Shown here in pieces: positions 1 to 12,387 of a DNA stretch of 64,000 nt (position 1 is the stretch's first letter; every line of letters begins with the position of its first letter). The position numbers and the translations under genes are program-made. Origin of the DNA: Chamaelirium japonicum. Its lineage: Eukaryota > Streptophyta > Magnoliopsida > Liliales > Melanthiaceae. Location: assembly GCA_947650365.1 (NCBI GenBank), contig OX393549.1:17860896-17924895 (forward strand), given 5' to 3'. Below the pieces are notes generated by a model. It worked only from the letters and a program-made list of their open reading frames with translations, made no database searches and was not told the DNA's origin.

Positions 1-261
1 TAATTCATTTGCACGAATGTATCCATTCTAGTTCATTCGTACGATCTATTCTAATTCATTCGTACGATCCATTGTAATTCATTCATAAAATTTATTCTAA
101 TTCATTCATACAATCCATTCTAATTCTTTCACACGATCCATTCTAATTCATTCGTACGATCCATTCTAATTCATTCGCACAATCCATTCTATTTCATTCG
201 TACGATCCATTCTTACTAATTCGTATGATCCATTCTAATTCATTCGCACGAATGTATCCAT
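1..261 (+). repeat. Plus-sense block
   Basis: Monomers with TTTCACAC, CTATTTC and CTTACTAATT. It ends at ATCCAT/AATGGAT, an A-spaced dyad, where the strand flips. Confidence 0.9.
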
Positions 262-645
262 AATGGATCATACGAATGAGTAAGAATGGATCGTACGAAT
301 GAAATAGAATGGATTGTGAGAATGAATTAGAATGGACCGTACGAATGAATTAGAATGGATACATTCGTGCGAATGAATTAGAATGGATCGGACGAATGAA
401 TTAGAATGGATCGTACGAATGAATTAGAATGGATCGTACGAATGAATTAGAATGGATCGTACGAATAAATTAGAATGGATAAATTCGTCCGAATGAATTA
501 GAATGGATCATACGAATGAGTAAGAATGGATCGTACGAATGAAATAGAATAGATTGTATGAATGAATTAGAATGGATCCTACGAATGAATTAGAATAGAT
601 CGTGTGAAAGAATTAGAATGGATTGTATGAATGAATTAGAATGAA
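262..645 (-). repeat. Minus-sense block, module A
   Basis: GAGTAAG, GAAATAG, GATCCTACG and GTGTGAAAG in minus order. It flips back at GAATTC 643-648. Confidence 0.9.
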
Positions 646-914
646 TTCGTACGATCCATTCGAATTCATTCGCACGATCCATTCTAATTCTTTCATACGA
701 TCCATTCTAATTCATTCATACAATCGATTCTAATTCTTTCACACGATCCATTCTAATTCATTCGTAGGATCCATTCTAATTCATTCGTACAATCTATTCT
801 ATTTCATTCGTACGATCCATTCTTACTCATTCGTATGATCCATTCTAATTCATTCGTACGATCCATTCTAATTCATTCGTCCGATTCATTCTAATTCATT
901 CGCACGAATGTATC
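358..914. repeat. Quasi-palindrome of module A, copy 1
   Basis: Module A lies head to head around an axis near 673. GTGTGAAAG 602 pairs with CTTTCACAC 736, GGATCCTAC 574 with GTAGGATCC 764, and GAGTAAG 518 with CTTACTC 822, all with coordinate sum 1346. Outer landmarks CGGACG 389 and GATACATTCGTGCG 358 pair with CGTCCG 878 and its partner at 901 at sum 1272, so the right arm has lost about 74 bp. Confidence 0.85.
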
Positions 915-2371
915 AATTCTAATTCTTTCGTAGGATCCATTCTAATTCATTCGTACGATCCATTCTATTTCATTCGTAAGATCCATTCTAATTTATTCGT
1001 ACGATCCATTCTAATTCATTCGTACGATCCATTCTAATTCATTCGCACGATCCATTCTAATACATTCATACGATCCATTCTAATTCATTTGCACGAATAT
1101 ATCCATTCTAATTCATTCGTACGATCCATTCTAATTCCTTCGTACGATCCATTCTAATTCATTCGTACGATCTATTCTAATTCATTCGTACAATCCATTC
1201 AAATTCATTCGCACAATCCATTCTAATTCATTCATAGGATCCATTCTAATTCATTATACGATCTATTCTAATTCTTTCGCACGAATGTATCCATTCTAAT
1301 TTATTCGCACGAATGTATCCATTCTAGTTTATTCGTACGATCCATTCTAATTCATTCGTACGATCCATTCTAATTCATTCGTACGATCCATTCTAATTCA
1401 CTCATACGATCCATTCTAATACATTCATACGATCCATTCTAATTCATTTGCACGAATATATCCATTCTAATTAAATCGTACGATCCATTCTAATTTATTC
1501 GTATGATCCATTCTAATTTATTCTTACTCATTCGTGCACAATCCATTCTAATTCATTCGCACGAATGTATCCATTCTAATTCATTCGTACGATCCATTCT
1601 AATTCATTAATATGATCCATTCTAATTCATTCGTACGATCCATTCTAATTCATTCGGACGCCATTCTAATTCATTCGTACGATCTATTCTAATTCATTCG
1701 TACGATCCATTCTTACTCATTGGTACGATCCATTCTAATTCATTCGCACGAATGTATCCATTCTAATTCATTCGTACGAATCCATTCTAATTCATTCGTA
1801 CGATCCATTCTAATACATTCATACGATCCATTCTAATTCATTTGCACGAATATATCCTATCTAATTCATTCGTACGATCCATTCTAATTCCTTTGTACGA
1901 TCGATTCTAATTCGTTCGTACGATCTATTCTAATTCATTCGTACGATCCATTCTAATTCATTCGTACGATCCATTCTAATTCCTTCGTACGATCCATTCT
2001 AATTCATTCGCACGAATGTATCCATTCTAGTTTATTCGTACGATCCATTCTAATTCATTCGTACGATCCATTCTAATTCATTCATACGATCTATTCTAAT
2101 TCATTTATACAATCCATTCTAATTCTTTCACACGATCCATTCTAATTCATTCGTATGATCTATTCTAATTCATTCGTACGATCCATTCTAATTCATTTGT
2201 ACGATCCATTCTAATTCATTCGTACAATCCATTCTATTTCATTCGTACGATCCATTCTTACTCATTCGTATGAACCATTCTAATTCATTCGCACGAATGT
2301 ATCCATTCTAATTCATTCATACAATCCATTCTAATTCATTCCGTACGATCCATTCTAATTCATTCGTACGA
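646..2371 (+). repeat. Plus-sense block, modules A and E
   Basis: Module A to about 910, then three module-E runs (CTAATACATTC with TTTGCACGAATATATCC near 1060, 1410 and 1810). CGAATGTATCCATTCTAG marks appear near 1320 and 2020. It ends in the perfect 60-bp palindrome. Confidence 0.9.
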
Positions 2372-2401
2372 TCGTACGAATGAATTAGAATGGATCGTAC
2401 G
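2342..2401. repeat. Perfect 60-bp palindrome at strand switch
   Basis: Thirty bases on each side of GA/TC (centre 2371/2372) are exact reverse complements with no spacer. The first half is plus-sense monomer sequence and the second half minus-sense. Confidence 0.95.
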
Positions 2402-3690
2402 AATGAATTAGAATAGATTGTACGAATGAATTAGAATGGATCCTACGAATGAATTAGAATGGATCGTGTGAAAGAATTAGAATGGATCGTACAAATGAAT
2501 TAGAATGGATCGTACGAATGAATTAGAATGGATCATATGAATGAGTAAGAATGGATTGTACAAATGAAATAGAATGGATTGTACGAATGAATTAGAATGG
2601 ATCATACGAATGAATTAGAATGGATCGTGTGAAAGAATTAGAATGCATTGTATGAATGAATTAGAATGGATCGTACGAAGGAATTAGAATGGATCGTACA
2701 AATGAATTAGAATGGATATATTCGTGCAAATGAATTAGAATGGATCGTATGAATGTATTAGAATGGATAGTATGAGTGAATTAGAATGGATCGTACGAAT
2801 GAATTAGAATGGATCTTACGAATGAATTAGAATGGATCGTACGAATGAATTAGAATGGATCATACCAATGAATTAGAATGGATACATTCGTGCGAATGAA
2901 TTAGAATGGATCGGACGAATGAATTAGAATGGATCGTACGAATGAATTAGAATGGATCGTACGAATGAATTAGAATGGATCGTACGAATAAATTAGAATG
3001 GATACATTCATCCGAATGAATTAGAATGGATCATACGAATGAGTAAGAATGGATCGTACGAATGAAATAGAATAGATTGTACGAATGAATTAGAATGGAT
3101 TCGTACGAATGAATTAGAATGGATACATTCGTGCGAATGAATTAGAATGGATCGTACCAATGAGTAAGAATGGATCGTACGAATGAAATAGAATGGATTG
3201 TGCGAATGAATTAGAATGGATCGTACGAATGAATTAGAATGGATCGTGTGAAAGAATTAGAATGGATTGTATGAATGAATTAGAATAGATCGCATGAATG
3301 AATTAGAATGGATCGTATGAATGAATTAGAATGGATCGTACGAATGAATTAGAATGGATTGAACGAATGAATTAGAATGGATACATTTGTGCGAATGAAT
3401 TAGAATGGATACATTCGTGCGAAAGAATTAGAATAGATCGTATGAACGAATTAGAATGGATCCTATGAATGAATTAGAATGGATCGTGCGAAATAATTAG
3501 AATGGATCGTACGAATGAATTAGAATGGATCGTACGAATGAATTAGAATGGATCGTGCTAATGAATTAGAATTGATCGAACGAATGAATTAGCATGGATC
3601 GTGCTAATGAATTAGAATGGAACATACGAATGAATTAGAATGGATCGTGTGAAAGAATTAGAATGGATTGTATGAATGAATTAGAATGAA
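2372..3690 (-). repeat. Minus-sense block, modules E, A, B
   Basis: Module E near 2717-2800 (CATTCGTGCAAATG, GAATGTATTAG, GTATGAGTG), module A near 2920-3110, then module B at 3460-3680 (GATCGTGCTAATG, TTAGCATGG). It ends at GAATTC 3688-3693. Confidence 0.9.
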
Positions 3691-4118
3691 TTCGTATGAT
3701 CCATTCGAATTCATTCACACGATCCCTTCTAATTCATTCATACGATCCACTCTAATTCATTCATACAATCCATTCTAATTCTTTCACACGATCCATTCTA
3801 ATTCATTCGTAGGATCCATTCTAATTCATTCGTACAATCTATTCTATTTCATTCGTACGATCCATTCTTACTCATTCGTATGATCCATTCTAATTCATTC
3901 GGACGAATGTATCCATTCTAATTTATTCGTACGATCCATTCTAATTCATTCGTACGATCCATTCTAATTCATTCGTACGATCCATTCTTACTCATTCGTA
4001 TGATCCATTCTAATTCATTCGTACGATCCATTCTAATTCATTCGTACGATCCATTCTAATTCATTCGCACAATCTATTCAAATTCATTTGTACGATCCAT
4101 TCTAATTCATTCGTACGA
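3691..4118 (+). repeat. Plus-sense block, module A
   Basis: TTTCACAC, GTAGGATCC, ACAATCTATTC, CTTACTC and CGGACGAATG in order. It ends on the GATC switch at 4117-4120. Confidence 0.9.
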
Positions 4119-4873
4119 TCGTACGAATGAATTAGAATGGATCATACGGAATGAATTAGAATGGATTGTATGAATGAATTAGAATGGATACATTCGTGCG
4201 AATGAATTAGAATGGATCATACGAATGAGTAAGAATGGATCATACGAATGAAATAGAATGGATTGTACGAATGAATTAGAATGGATCGTACAAATGAAAT
4301 AGAATGGATCGTACGAATGAATTAGAATGGATCATACGAATGAGTAAGAATGGAACGTACAAATGAAATAGAATGGATTGTACGAATGAATTAGAATGGA
4401 TCGTACGAATGAATTAGAATGGATCGTGTGAAAGAATTAGAATGCATTGTATGAATGAATTAGAATGGATCGTATGAATGAATTAGAATGGATCGTGCGA
4501 ATGAATTCGAATGGATCACATGATCCATTCGAATAGAATGGATCATATGAATGAATTAGAATGGATCGGGCGAATGAATTAGAATGGAATATAGGTATGA
4601 ATTAGAATGGATCGTATGAATGAATTGGAATGGATCGTATTAATGAATTAGAATGGATCGTGTGAATGAATTAGAATGGATTGTACGAATGAATTAGAAT
4701 GGATCGTACGAATGAATTAGAATGGATCATACGAATAAATTAGAATGGATCATACGAATGAGTAAGAATGGATCGTACGAATGAAATAGAATGGATTGTA
4801 CGAATGAATTAGAATGGATACATTCATGCGAATGAATTAGAATGGATCGGACGATAGAATTAGAATGGATCGT
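4119..4873 (-). repeat. Minus-sense block with hairpin
   Basis: Begins with ATACGGAATG and holds the 4505 hairpin, GGGCGAATG and GGAATATAGG. It ends at CGTACG 4871-4876. The whole block is the mirror of 23122-23876. Confidence 0.9.
4505..4534. repeat. 30-bp hairpin in a minus-sense block
   Basis: Fourteen-base perfect arms (ATTCGAATGGATCA and complement) around CA. The following monomer starts AATAGAATGG. Confidence 0.93.
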
Positions 4874-6352
4874 ACGATTCATTCTAATTCATTCGTACGA
4901 TCCATTCTAATACATTCGTACGATTCATGCTAATTCATTCGCACGATCCATTCTAATTCATTCGTACGATCCATTCTAATTCATTCGCACAATCCATTCT
5001 AATTCATTCGTACTATCCATTCTAATTCATTCGTATGATCCATTCTAACTCATTCGGTGGGTCCATTCTAATTCATTCGTACGATCCATTCTAATTCATT
5101 CCCACGATCCATTCTAATTTATTCGTACGATCCATTCTAATTCATTCGTACGATCTATTCTAATTCATTCGCACGAATGTAACCATTCTAATTCATTCAT
5201 ACGATTCATTCTAATTCATTCGTATGAGCTATTCTAATTCATTCGTACGATCCATTCTAATTCATTCACACGAATGTATCCATTCTAATTCATTCATACG
5301 ATCCATTCAAATTCATTCGTACGATCCATTCTAATTCACTCATACGATCTATTCTAATACATTCATACGATCCATTCTACTTCATTCATACGATCCATTC
5401 TACTTCATTCGTACGATCCATTCTAATTACTTCGTACGATCCATTCTAATTCATTCGTACGATCTATTCTATTTCATTCGTACGATCCATTCTTACTCAT
5501 TCGTACGATCCATTCTAATTCATTCGTCCGATCCATTCTAAATCATTCGCACGAATGTATCCATTCTAATTCATTCGTTCGATCAATTCTAATTCATTAG
5601 TACGATCCATTCAAATTCATTCGTACGATCCACTCTAATTCATTCGCACGATCCATTATAATTCATTCATAGGATCCATTCTAATTCATTCATACGATCT
5701 ATTCTAATTCTTTCGCACGAATGTATCCATTCTAATTCATTCGCACGAATGTATCCATTCTAATTCATTCGTACGATCCATTCTAATTCATTCGCACGAT
5801 CCATTCTAATTCATTAATATGATCCATTCTAATTCATCCGTACGATCCATTCTAATTCATATGCACAAAGGTATCCATTCTAATCCATTCGTAGGATCCA
5901 TTCTAATCCATTCGTACGATCCATTCTAATTCATTCGTACGATGCATTCTAATTCATTCGCTCGAATGTATCAATTCTAATCCATTCGTACGATTCATTC
6001 TAATTTATTCGCATGAATGTAACCATTCTAATTCATTCATTTGATCTATTCTAATTCATTCGTATGATCCATTCTAATTCATTCGTAAGATCCATTCTAA
6101 TTCATTCGTACGATCCATTCTAATTCATTCGTACGATCCATTCTAATTCATTCGCACGAATGTATCCATTCTAGTTCATTCGTACGATCCATTCTAATTC
6201 ATTCGTACGATCCATTCTAATTCATTCGCACGAACCATTCTAATTCATTCGTACGATCAATTCTAATTCATTCGTGCAATCCATTCGTACGATCCATTCT
6301 TACTCATTCGTACGATCCATTCTAATTCATTCACACGAATGCATCCATTCGT
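4874..6352 (+). repeat. Plus-sense block, modules D, E, B, C
   Basis: CTCATTCGGTGG (5048), CCCACGATCC, CTAATACATTC, TTCGTTCGATCAATTC, CATAGGATCC, AAAGGTAT (5858), CGCTCGAATG and CATTTGATC follow in order. It flips at CATTCGTACGAATG (6346). Confidence 0.9.
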
Positions 6353-6537
6353 ACGAATGAATTAGAATGGATCGTACGAAGGAATTAGAATGGATCGTAC
6401 GAATGAATTAGAATGGATCGTACGAAGGAATTAGAATGGATCGTACGAATGAATTAGAATGGATCGTACGATTGATTTAGAATGGATCATACGAATGAGT
6501 AAGAATGGATCGTATGAATGAATTAGATTGGATTGTA
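6353..6537 (-). repeat. Minus-sense block
   Basis: Two CGAAGGAATTAG monomers and one GAGTAAG. It runs into the 6541 hairpin. Confidence 0.88.
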
Positions 6538-6540
6538 CGA

Positions 6541-6587
6541 TCCATTCTAATTCATTAGCATGGATCGTGCTAATGAATTAGAATGGA
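6541..6587. repeat. Hairpin: 20-bp perfect arms, 7-nt loop
   Basis: One plus-sense monomer ending TTAGCA is followed by TGGATCG and then its exact reverse complement beginning TGCTAA. It sits between minus-sense blocks, so a single monomer is flipped. Confidence 0.93.
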
Positions 6588-7240
6588 ATATACGAATGAA
6601 TTAGAATGGATCGTAGAATGGATCGTACGAATGAATTAGAATGGATCGTACGAATGAATTAGAATAGATCATAGGAATGAATTAGAATGGATCGTGCAAA
6701 TGAATTAGAATGGATACATTCGTGTGAATGAATTAGAATGGATCGTGCGAATGAATTAGAATGGATCATACGAATGAATTAGAATGGATATATTTGAACG
6801 AATAAATTAGAATGGATCATACGAATGAATTAGAATGGATCGTACGAATGAATTAGAATGGATAGTGCGAATGAATTAGAATCGATCGTACGAATGAATT
6901 AGAATAGATCATACGAATGAATTAGAATGGATCATACGAATGAGTAAGAATGGATCGTACGAATGAATTAGAATGGATCGTACGAATGAATTAGAATGGA
7001 TCGTACGAATAAATTAGAATGGATACATTCGTCCGAATGAATTAGAATGGATCATACGAATGAGTAAGAATGGATCGTACGAATGAAATAGAATAGATTG
7101 TACGAATGAATTACAATGGATCCTACGAATGATTAGAATGGATCATGTGAAAGAATTAGAATGGATTGCATGAATGAATTAGAATGGATCGTATGAATGA
7201 ATTAGAATGGATCGTGCGAATGAATTCGAATGGATCGTAC
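6568..7240 (-). repeat. Minus-sense block, modules G and A
   Basis: TATTTGAACGAATAAATT at about 6787, then GATAGTGCG, GAATCGATCG and module A. It ends at ATTCGAATGGATCGTACGG. Confidence 0.88.
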
Positions 7241-8013
7241 GGATTCATTCTAATTCATTCATACAATCCATTCTAATTCTTTCACACGATCCATTCTAAT
7301 TCATTCGTACGTTCCATTCTAATTCATTAGCACGATCCATGCTAATTCATTCGTTCGATCAATTCTAATTCATTAGCACGATCCATTCTAATTCATTCGG
7401 ACGATCCATTCTAATTCATTTGCACGATCCATTCTAATTCATTGATAGGATCCATTCTAATTCATTCATATGATCTATTCTAATTCTTTCGCATGAATGT
7501 ATCCATTCTAATTCATTCGCACGAATGTATCCATTCTAATCCATTCGTACGATCCATTCTAATTCATTCGTACGATCTATTCGAATTCATTCACACGATC
7601 CATTCTAATTCATTCATATGATCCATTCTAATTCATTTATACAATCCATTCTAATTCTTTCACATGATCCATTCTAATTCATTCGTACGATCCATTCTAA
7701 TTCATTAGTACAATCCATTCTATTTAATTCATACGATCCATTCTTACTCATACGTATGATCCATTCTAATTCATTCGTACGATCCATTCTAATTCATTCG
7801 TACGATCCATTCTAATTCATTCGCACGAATGTATCCACTCTAGTTCATTAGTACGATCCATTATAATTCATTCGTACGATCCATTCTAATGCATTCGCAC
7901 GATCCATTCTAATTCATTCGTACGATCCATTCTAATTCATTCATACGATCCATTCTAATTCATTCGTACGATCCATTCTAATTCATTCGTACAATCTATT
8001 CTAATTCATTCGT
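7241..8013 (+). repeat. Plus-sense block, module B
   Basis: CGTACGTTCC, TTAGCACGATCCATGC, TTCGTTCGATCAATTC and GATAGGATCC, then a module-A-like run. It flips at CATTCGTACGAATG (8009). Confidence 0.88.
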
Positions 8014-8106
8014 ACGAATGAATTAGAATGGATCGTGCGAATGAACTAGAATCGATCGTGCTAATGAATTAGAATTGATCGAATGAATGAATTAGCATGG
8101 ATCGTG
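8014..8106 (-). repeat. Short minus-sense block, module B fragment
   Basis: GTGCTAATG, TTGATCGAATG, TTAGCATGGATCGTG only. Absent from the matching place in copy 2. Confidence 0.85.
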
Positions 8107-8454
8107 CATTCGTACGATCCATTCTAATTCATTCGTAAGATCCATTCTAATTCATTCATACGATCCATTCTAATTCATTCGTATGATCCATTCTAATTCA
8201 TTTGCACGAATGTATCCATTCTAGTTCATTCGTAGGATCCATTCTAATTCATTCGTACGATCCATTGTAATTCATTCATAAAATCTATTCTAATTCATTC
8301 ATACAATCCATTCTAATTCTTTCACACGATCCATTCTAATTCATTCGTACGATCCATTCTAATTCATTCGCACAATCCATTCTATTTTATTCGTACGATC
8401 CATTCTTACTAATTCGTATGATCCATTCTAATTCATTCGCACGAATGCATCCAT
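8107..8454 (+). repeat. Plus-sense block
   Basis: From 8194 it repeats positions 1-261 (CATTGTAATTC, ATAAAATC, CTTACTAATT). The last 28-mer reads CGAATGCAT. Confidence 0.9.
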
Positions 8455-8838
8455 AATGAATCATACGAATGAGTAAGAATGGATCGTACAAATGAAATAG
8501 AATGGATTGTGAGAATGAATTAGAATGGACCGTACGAATGAATTAGAATGGATACATTCGTGCGAATGAATTAGAATGGATCGGACGAATGAATTAGAAT
8601 GGATCGTACGAATGAATTAGAATGGATCGTACGAATGAATTAGAATGGATCGTACGAATAAATTAGAATGGATAAATTCGTCCGAATGAATTAGAATGGA
8701 TCATACGAATGAGTAAGAATGGATCGTACGAATGAAATAGAATAGATTGTACGAATGAATTAGAATGGACCCTACGAATGAATTAGAATAGATAGTGTGA
8801 AAGAATTAGAATGGATTGTATGAATGAATTAGAATGAA
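8455..8838 (-). repeat. Minus-sense block, left half of quasi-palindrome
   Basis: Counterpart of 262-645. The GAATTC switch has become GAATTT. Confidence 0.9.
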
Positions 8839-9158
8839 TTTGTACGATCCATTCGAATTCATTCGCACGATCCATTCTAATTCATTCATACGATCCATTC
8901 TAATTCATTAATACAATCGATTCTAATTCTTTCACATGATCCATTCTAATTCATTCGTAGGATCCATTCTAATTCATTCGTACAATCTATTCTATTTCAT
9001 TCGTACGATCCATTCTTACTCATTCGTATGATCCATTCTAATTCATTCGGACGAATGTATCCATTCTAATTTATTCGTCCGATCCATTCTAATTCATTCG
9101 TACGATCCATTCTAATTCATTCGTCCGATTCATTCTAATTCATTCGCACGAATGTATC
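8551..9158. repeat. Quasi-palindrome of module A, copy 2
   Basis: This is the equivalent of 358-914 in the second 8-kb unit and is more complete. Pairs at coordinate sum 17732: GTGTGAAAG 8795 with CTTTCACAT 8929, GAGTAAG 8711 with CTTACTC 9015, and the 28-bp variant at 8671 with 9048. The outermost pairs (CGGACG 8582 with CGTCCG 9122; 8551 with 9145) have sum 17709, one 23-bp monomer out of step. Confidence 0.85.
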
Positions 9159-10611
9159 AATTCTAATTCATTCGTAGGATCCATTCTAATTCATTCGTAC
9201 GATCCATTCTAATTCATTCGTAAGATCCATTCTAATTCATTCGTACGATCCATTCTAATTCATTCGTACGATCCATTCTAATTCATTCGCACGATCCATT
9301 CTAATACATTCATACGATCCATTCAAATTCATTTGCACGAATATATCCATTCTAATTCATTCGTACGATCCATTCTAATTCATTCGTACTATCCATTCTA
9401 ATTCATTCGTACGATCTATTCTAATTCATTCGTACAATCCATTCAAATTCATTCGCACGATCCATTCTAATTCATTCATATGATCCATTCTAATTCATTC
9501 ATACGATCTATTCTAATTCTTTCGCACGAATGTATCCATTCTAATTCATTCGCACGAATGTATCCATTCTAGTTCATTCGTACGATCCATTCTAATTCAT
9601 TCGTACGATCCATTCTAATTCATTCGTACGATCCATTCTATCTCACTCATACGATCCATTCTAATACATTCATACGATCCATTCTAATTCATTTGCACGA
9701 ATATATCCATTCTAATTAATTCGTACGATCCATTCTAATTCATTCGTATGATCCATTCTAATTTATTCTTACTCATTCGTGCACGATCCATTCTAATTCA
9801 TTCGCACGAATGTATCCATTCTAATTCATTTGTACGATCCATTCTAATTCATTAATATGATCCATTATAATTTATTCGTACGATCCATTCTAATTCATTC
9901 GGACGCCATTCTAATTCATTCGTACGATCTATTCTAATTCATTCGTACGATCCATTCTTACTCATTGGTACGATCCATTCTAATTCATTCGCACGAATGT
10001 ATCCATTCTAATTTATTCGTACGAATCCATTCTAATTCATTCGTACGATCCATTCTAATACATTCATACGATCCATTCTAATTCATTTGCACGAATATAT
10101 TCTAATTCATTCGTACGATCCATTCTAATTCCTTTGTACGATCGATTCTAATTCATTTGTACGATCTATTCTAATTCATTCGTACGATCCATTCTAATTC
10201 ATTCGTACGATCCATTCTAATTCCTTGTACGATCCATTCTAATTCATTCGCACGAATGTATCCATTCTAGTTTATTCGTACGATCCATTCTAATTCATTC
10301 GTACGATCCATTCTAATTCATTCATACGATCTATTCTAATTCATTTATACAATCCATTCTAATTCTTTCACACGATCCATTCTAATTCATTCGTATGATC
10401 CATTCTAATTCATTCGTACGATCCATTCTAATTCATTTGTACGATCCATTCTAATTCATTCGTACAATCCATTCTATTTCATTCGTACGATCCATTCTTA
10501 CTCATTCGTATGATCCATTCTAATTCATTCGCACGAATGTATCCATTCTAATTCATTCATACAATCCATTCTAATTCATTCCGTACGATCCATTCTAATT
10601 CATTCGTACGA
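8839..10611 (+). repeat. Plus-sense block, modules A and E
   Basis: Counterpart of 646-2371 with a fuller module A (retains CGGACGAATG at 9048). Module E appears near 9300, 9660 and 10060. Confidence 0.9.
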
Positions 10612-10641
10612 TCGTACGAATGAATTAGAATGGATCGTACG
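10582..10641. repeat. Perfect 60-bp palindrome at strand switch
   Basis: Copy-2 counterpart of the palindrome at 2342, centred on GATC at 10610-10613, arms identical over 30 bp. Confidence 0.95.
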
Positions 10642-11906
10642 AATGAAGTAGAATAGATTGTACGAATGAATTAGAATGGATCCTACGAATGAATTAGAAT
10701 GGATCGTGTGAAAGAATTAGAATGGATCGTACAAATGAATTAGAATGGATCGTACGAATGAATTAGAATGGAACATATGAATGAGTAAGAATGGATCGTA
10801 CAAATGAAATAGAATGGATTGTACGAATGAATTAGAATGGATCATACGAATGAATTAGAATGGATCGTGTGAAAGAATTAGAATGCATTGTATGAATGAA
10901 TTAGAATGGATCGTACGAAGGAATTAGAATGGATCGTACGAATGAATTAGAATGGATATATTCGTGCAAATGAATTAGAATGGATCGTATGAATGTATTA
11001 GATGGATAGTATGAGTGAATTAGAATGGATCGTACGAATGAATTAGAATGGATCGTACGAATGAATTAGAATGGATCGTACGAATGAATTCGAATGGATC
11101 GTACGAATGAATTAGAATGGATACATTCGTGCGAATGAATTAGAATGGATCGGACGAATGAATTAGAATGGATCGTACGAATGAATTAGAATGGATCGTA
11201 CGAATAAATTAGAATGGATACATTCGTCCGAATGAATTAGAATGGATCATACGAATGAGTAAGAATGGATCGTACGAATGAAATAGAATAGATTATACGA
11301 ATGAATTAGAATGGATTCGTACGAATGAATTAGAATGGATACATTCGTGCGAATGAATTAGAATGGATCGTACCAATGAGTAAGAATGGATCGTACGAAT
11401 GAAATAGAATGGATTGTGCGAATGAATTAGAATGGATCGTACGAATGAATTAGAATGGACCGTGTGAATGAATTAGAATGGATTGTATGAATGAATTAGA
11501 ATAGATCGCATGAATGAATTAGAATGGATCATACGAATGAATTAGAATGGATCGTACGAATGAATTAGAATGGATTGAACGAATGAATTAGAATGGATAC
11601 ATTCGTGCGAATGAATTTGAATGGATACATTCGTGCGAAAGAATTAGAATAGATCGTATGAACGAATTAGAATGGATCCTATGAATGAATTAGAATGGAT
11701 CGTGTGAATTAATTAGAATGGATCGTACGAATGAATTAGAATGGATCGTACAAATGAATTAGAATGGATCGTGCTAATGAATTAGAATTGATCGAACGAA
11801 TGAATTAGCATGGATCGTGCTAATGAATTAGAATGGAACGTACGAATGAATTAGAATGGATCGTGTGAAAGAATTAGAATGGATTGTATGAATGAATTAG
11901 AATGAA
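10612..11906 (-). repeat. Minus-sense block, modules E, A, B
   Basis: Counterpart of 2372-3690: module E near 10950, TTAGCATGG near 11808, ends at GAATTC 11904-11909. Confidence 0.9.
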
Positions 11907-12357
11907 TTCGTACGATCCATTCGAATTCATTCACACGATCCCTTCTAATTTATTCATATGATCTATTCTAATTCATTCATACAATCCATTCTAATTCTTT
12001 CACACGATCCATTCTAATTCATTCGTAGGATCCATTCTAATTCATTCGTACAATCTATTCTATTTCATTCGTACGATCCATTCTTACTCATTCGTATGAT
12101 CCATTCTAATTCATTCGGACGAATGTATCCATTCTAATTTATTCGTACGATCCATTCTAATTCATTCGTACGATCCATTCTAATTCATTCGTACGATCCA
12201 TTCTTACTCATTCATATGATCCATTCTAATTCATTCATATGATCCATTCTAATTCATTCGTACGATCCATTCTAATTCATTCGCACAATCTATTCTAATT
12301 CATTCGTACGATCCATTCTAATTCATTCGTACGATCCATTCTAATTCATTCGTACGA
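11907..12357 (+). repeat. Plus-sense block, module A
   Basis: Counterpart of 3691-4118 with one extra monomer before the GATC switch. It is the mirror of 23877-24278. Confidence 0.9.
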
Positions 12358-12387
12358 TCGTACGAATGAATTAGAATGGATCGTACG
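12328..12387. repeat. Perfect 60-bp palindrome, inverted-type junction
   Basis: Centred on GATC 12356-12359. The extra-base marker (CGTACGG) lies on the right side here, while at 2342, 10582 and 25376 it lies on the left (CCGTACG). This junction is therefore the mirror image of those. Confidence 0.93.

Larger units (their letters stand above)
1..8193. repeat. ~8.2-kb higher-order unit, copy 1
   Basis: The block order and variant order of this segment are repeated from 8194. Landmark pairs are: CATAATGG junction 262 and 8455 (8193 apart), CCGTACG junction 2341 and 10581 (8240), GAATTC junction 3688 and 11904 (8216), 30-bp hairpin 4505 and 12744 (8239), CTCATTCGGTGG 5041 and 13303 (8262), and 20-bp-arm hairpin 6541 and 14938 (8397). 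The drift in spacing comes from gain or loss of a few monomers. The left end may lie outside the window. Confidence 0.85.

Noticed and set aside
4861-4880. Type II restriction-like palindromes (CGTACG, GATC, GAATTC) as functional sites
   Set aside because: They are built into the monomer or arise by one change from it. Their abundance needs no other function, though they matter as flip points.
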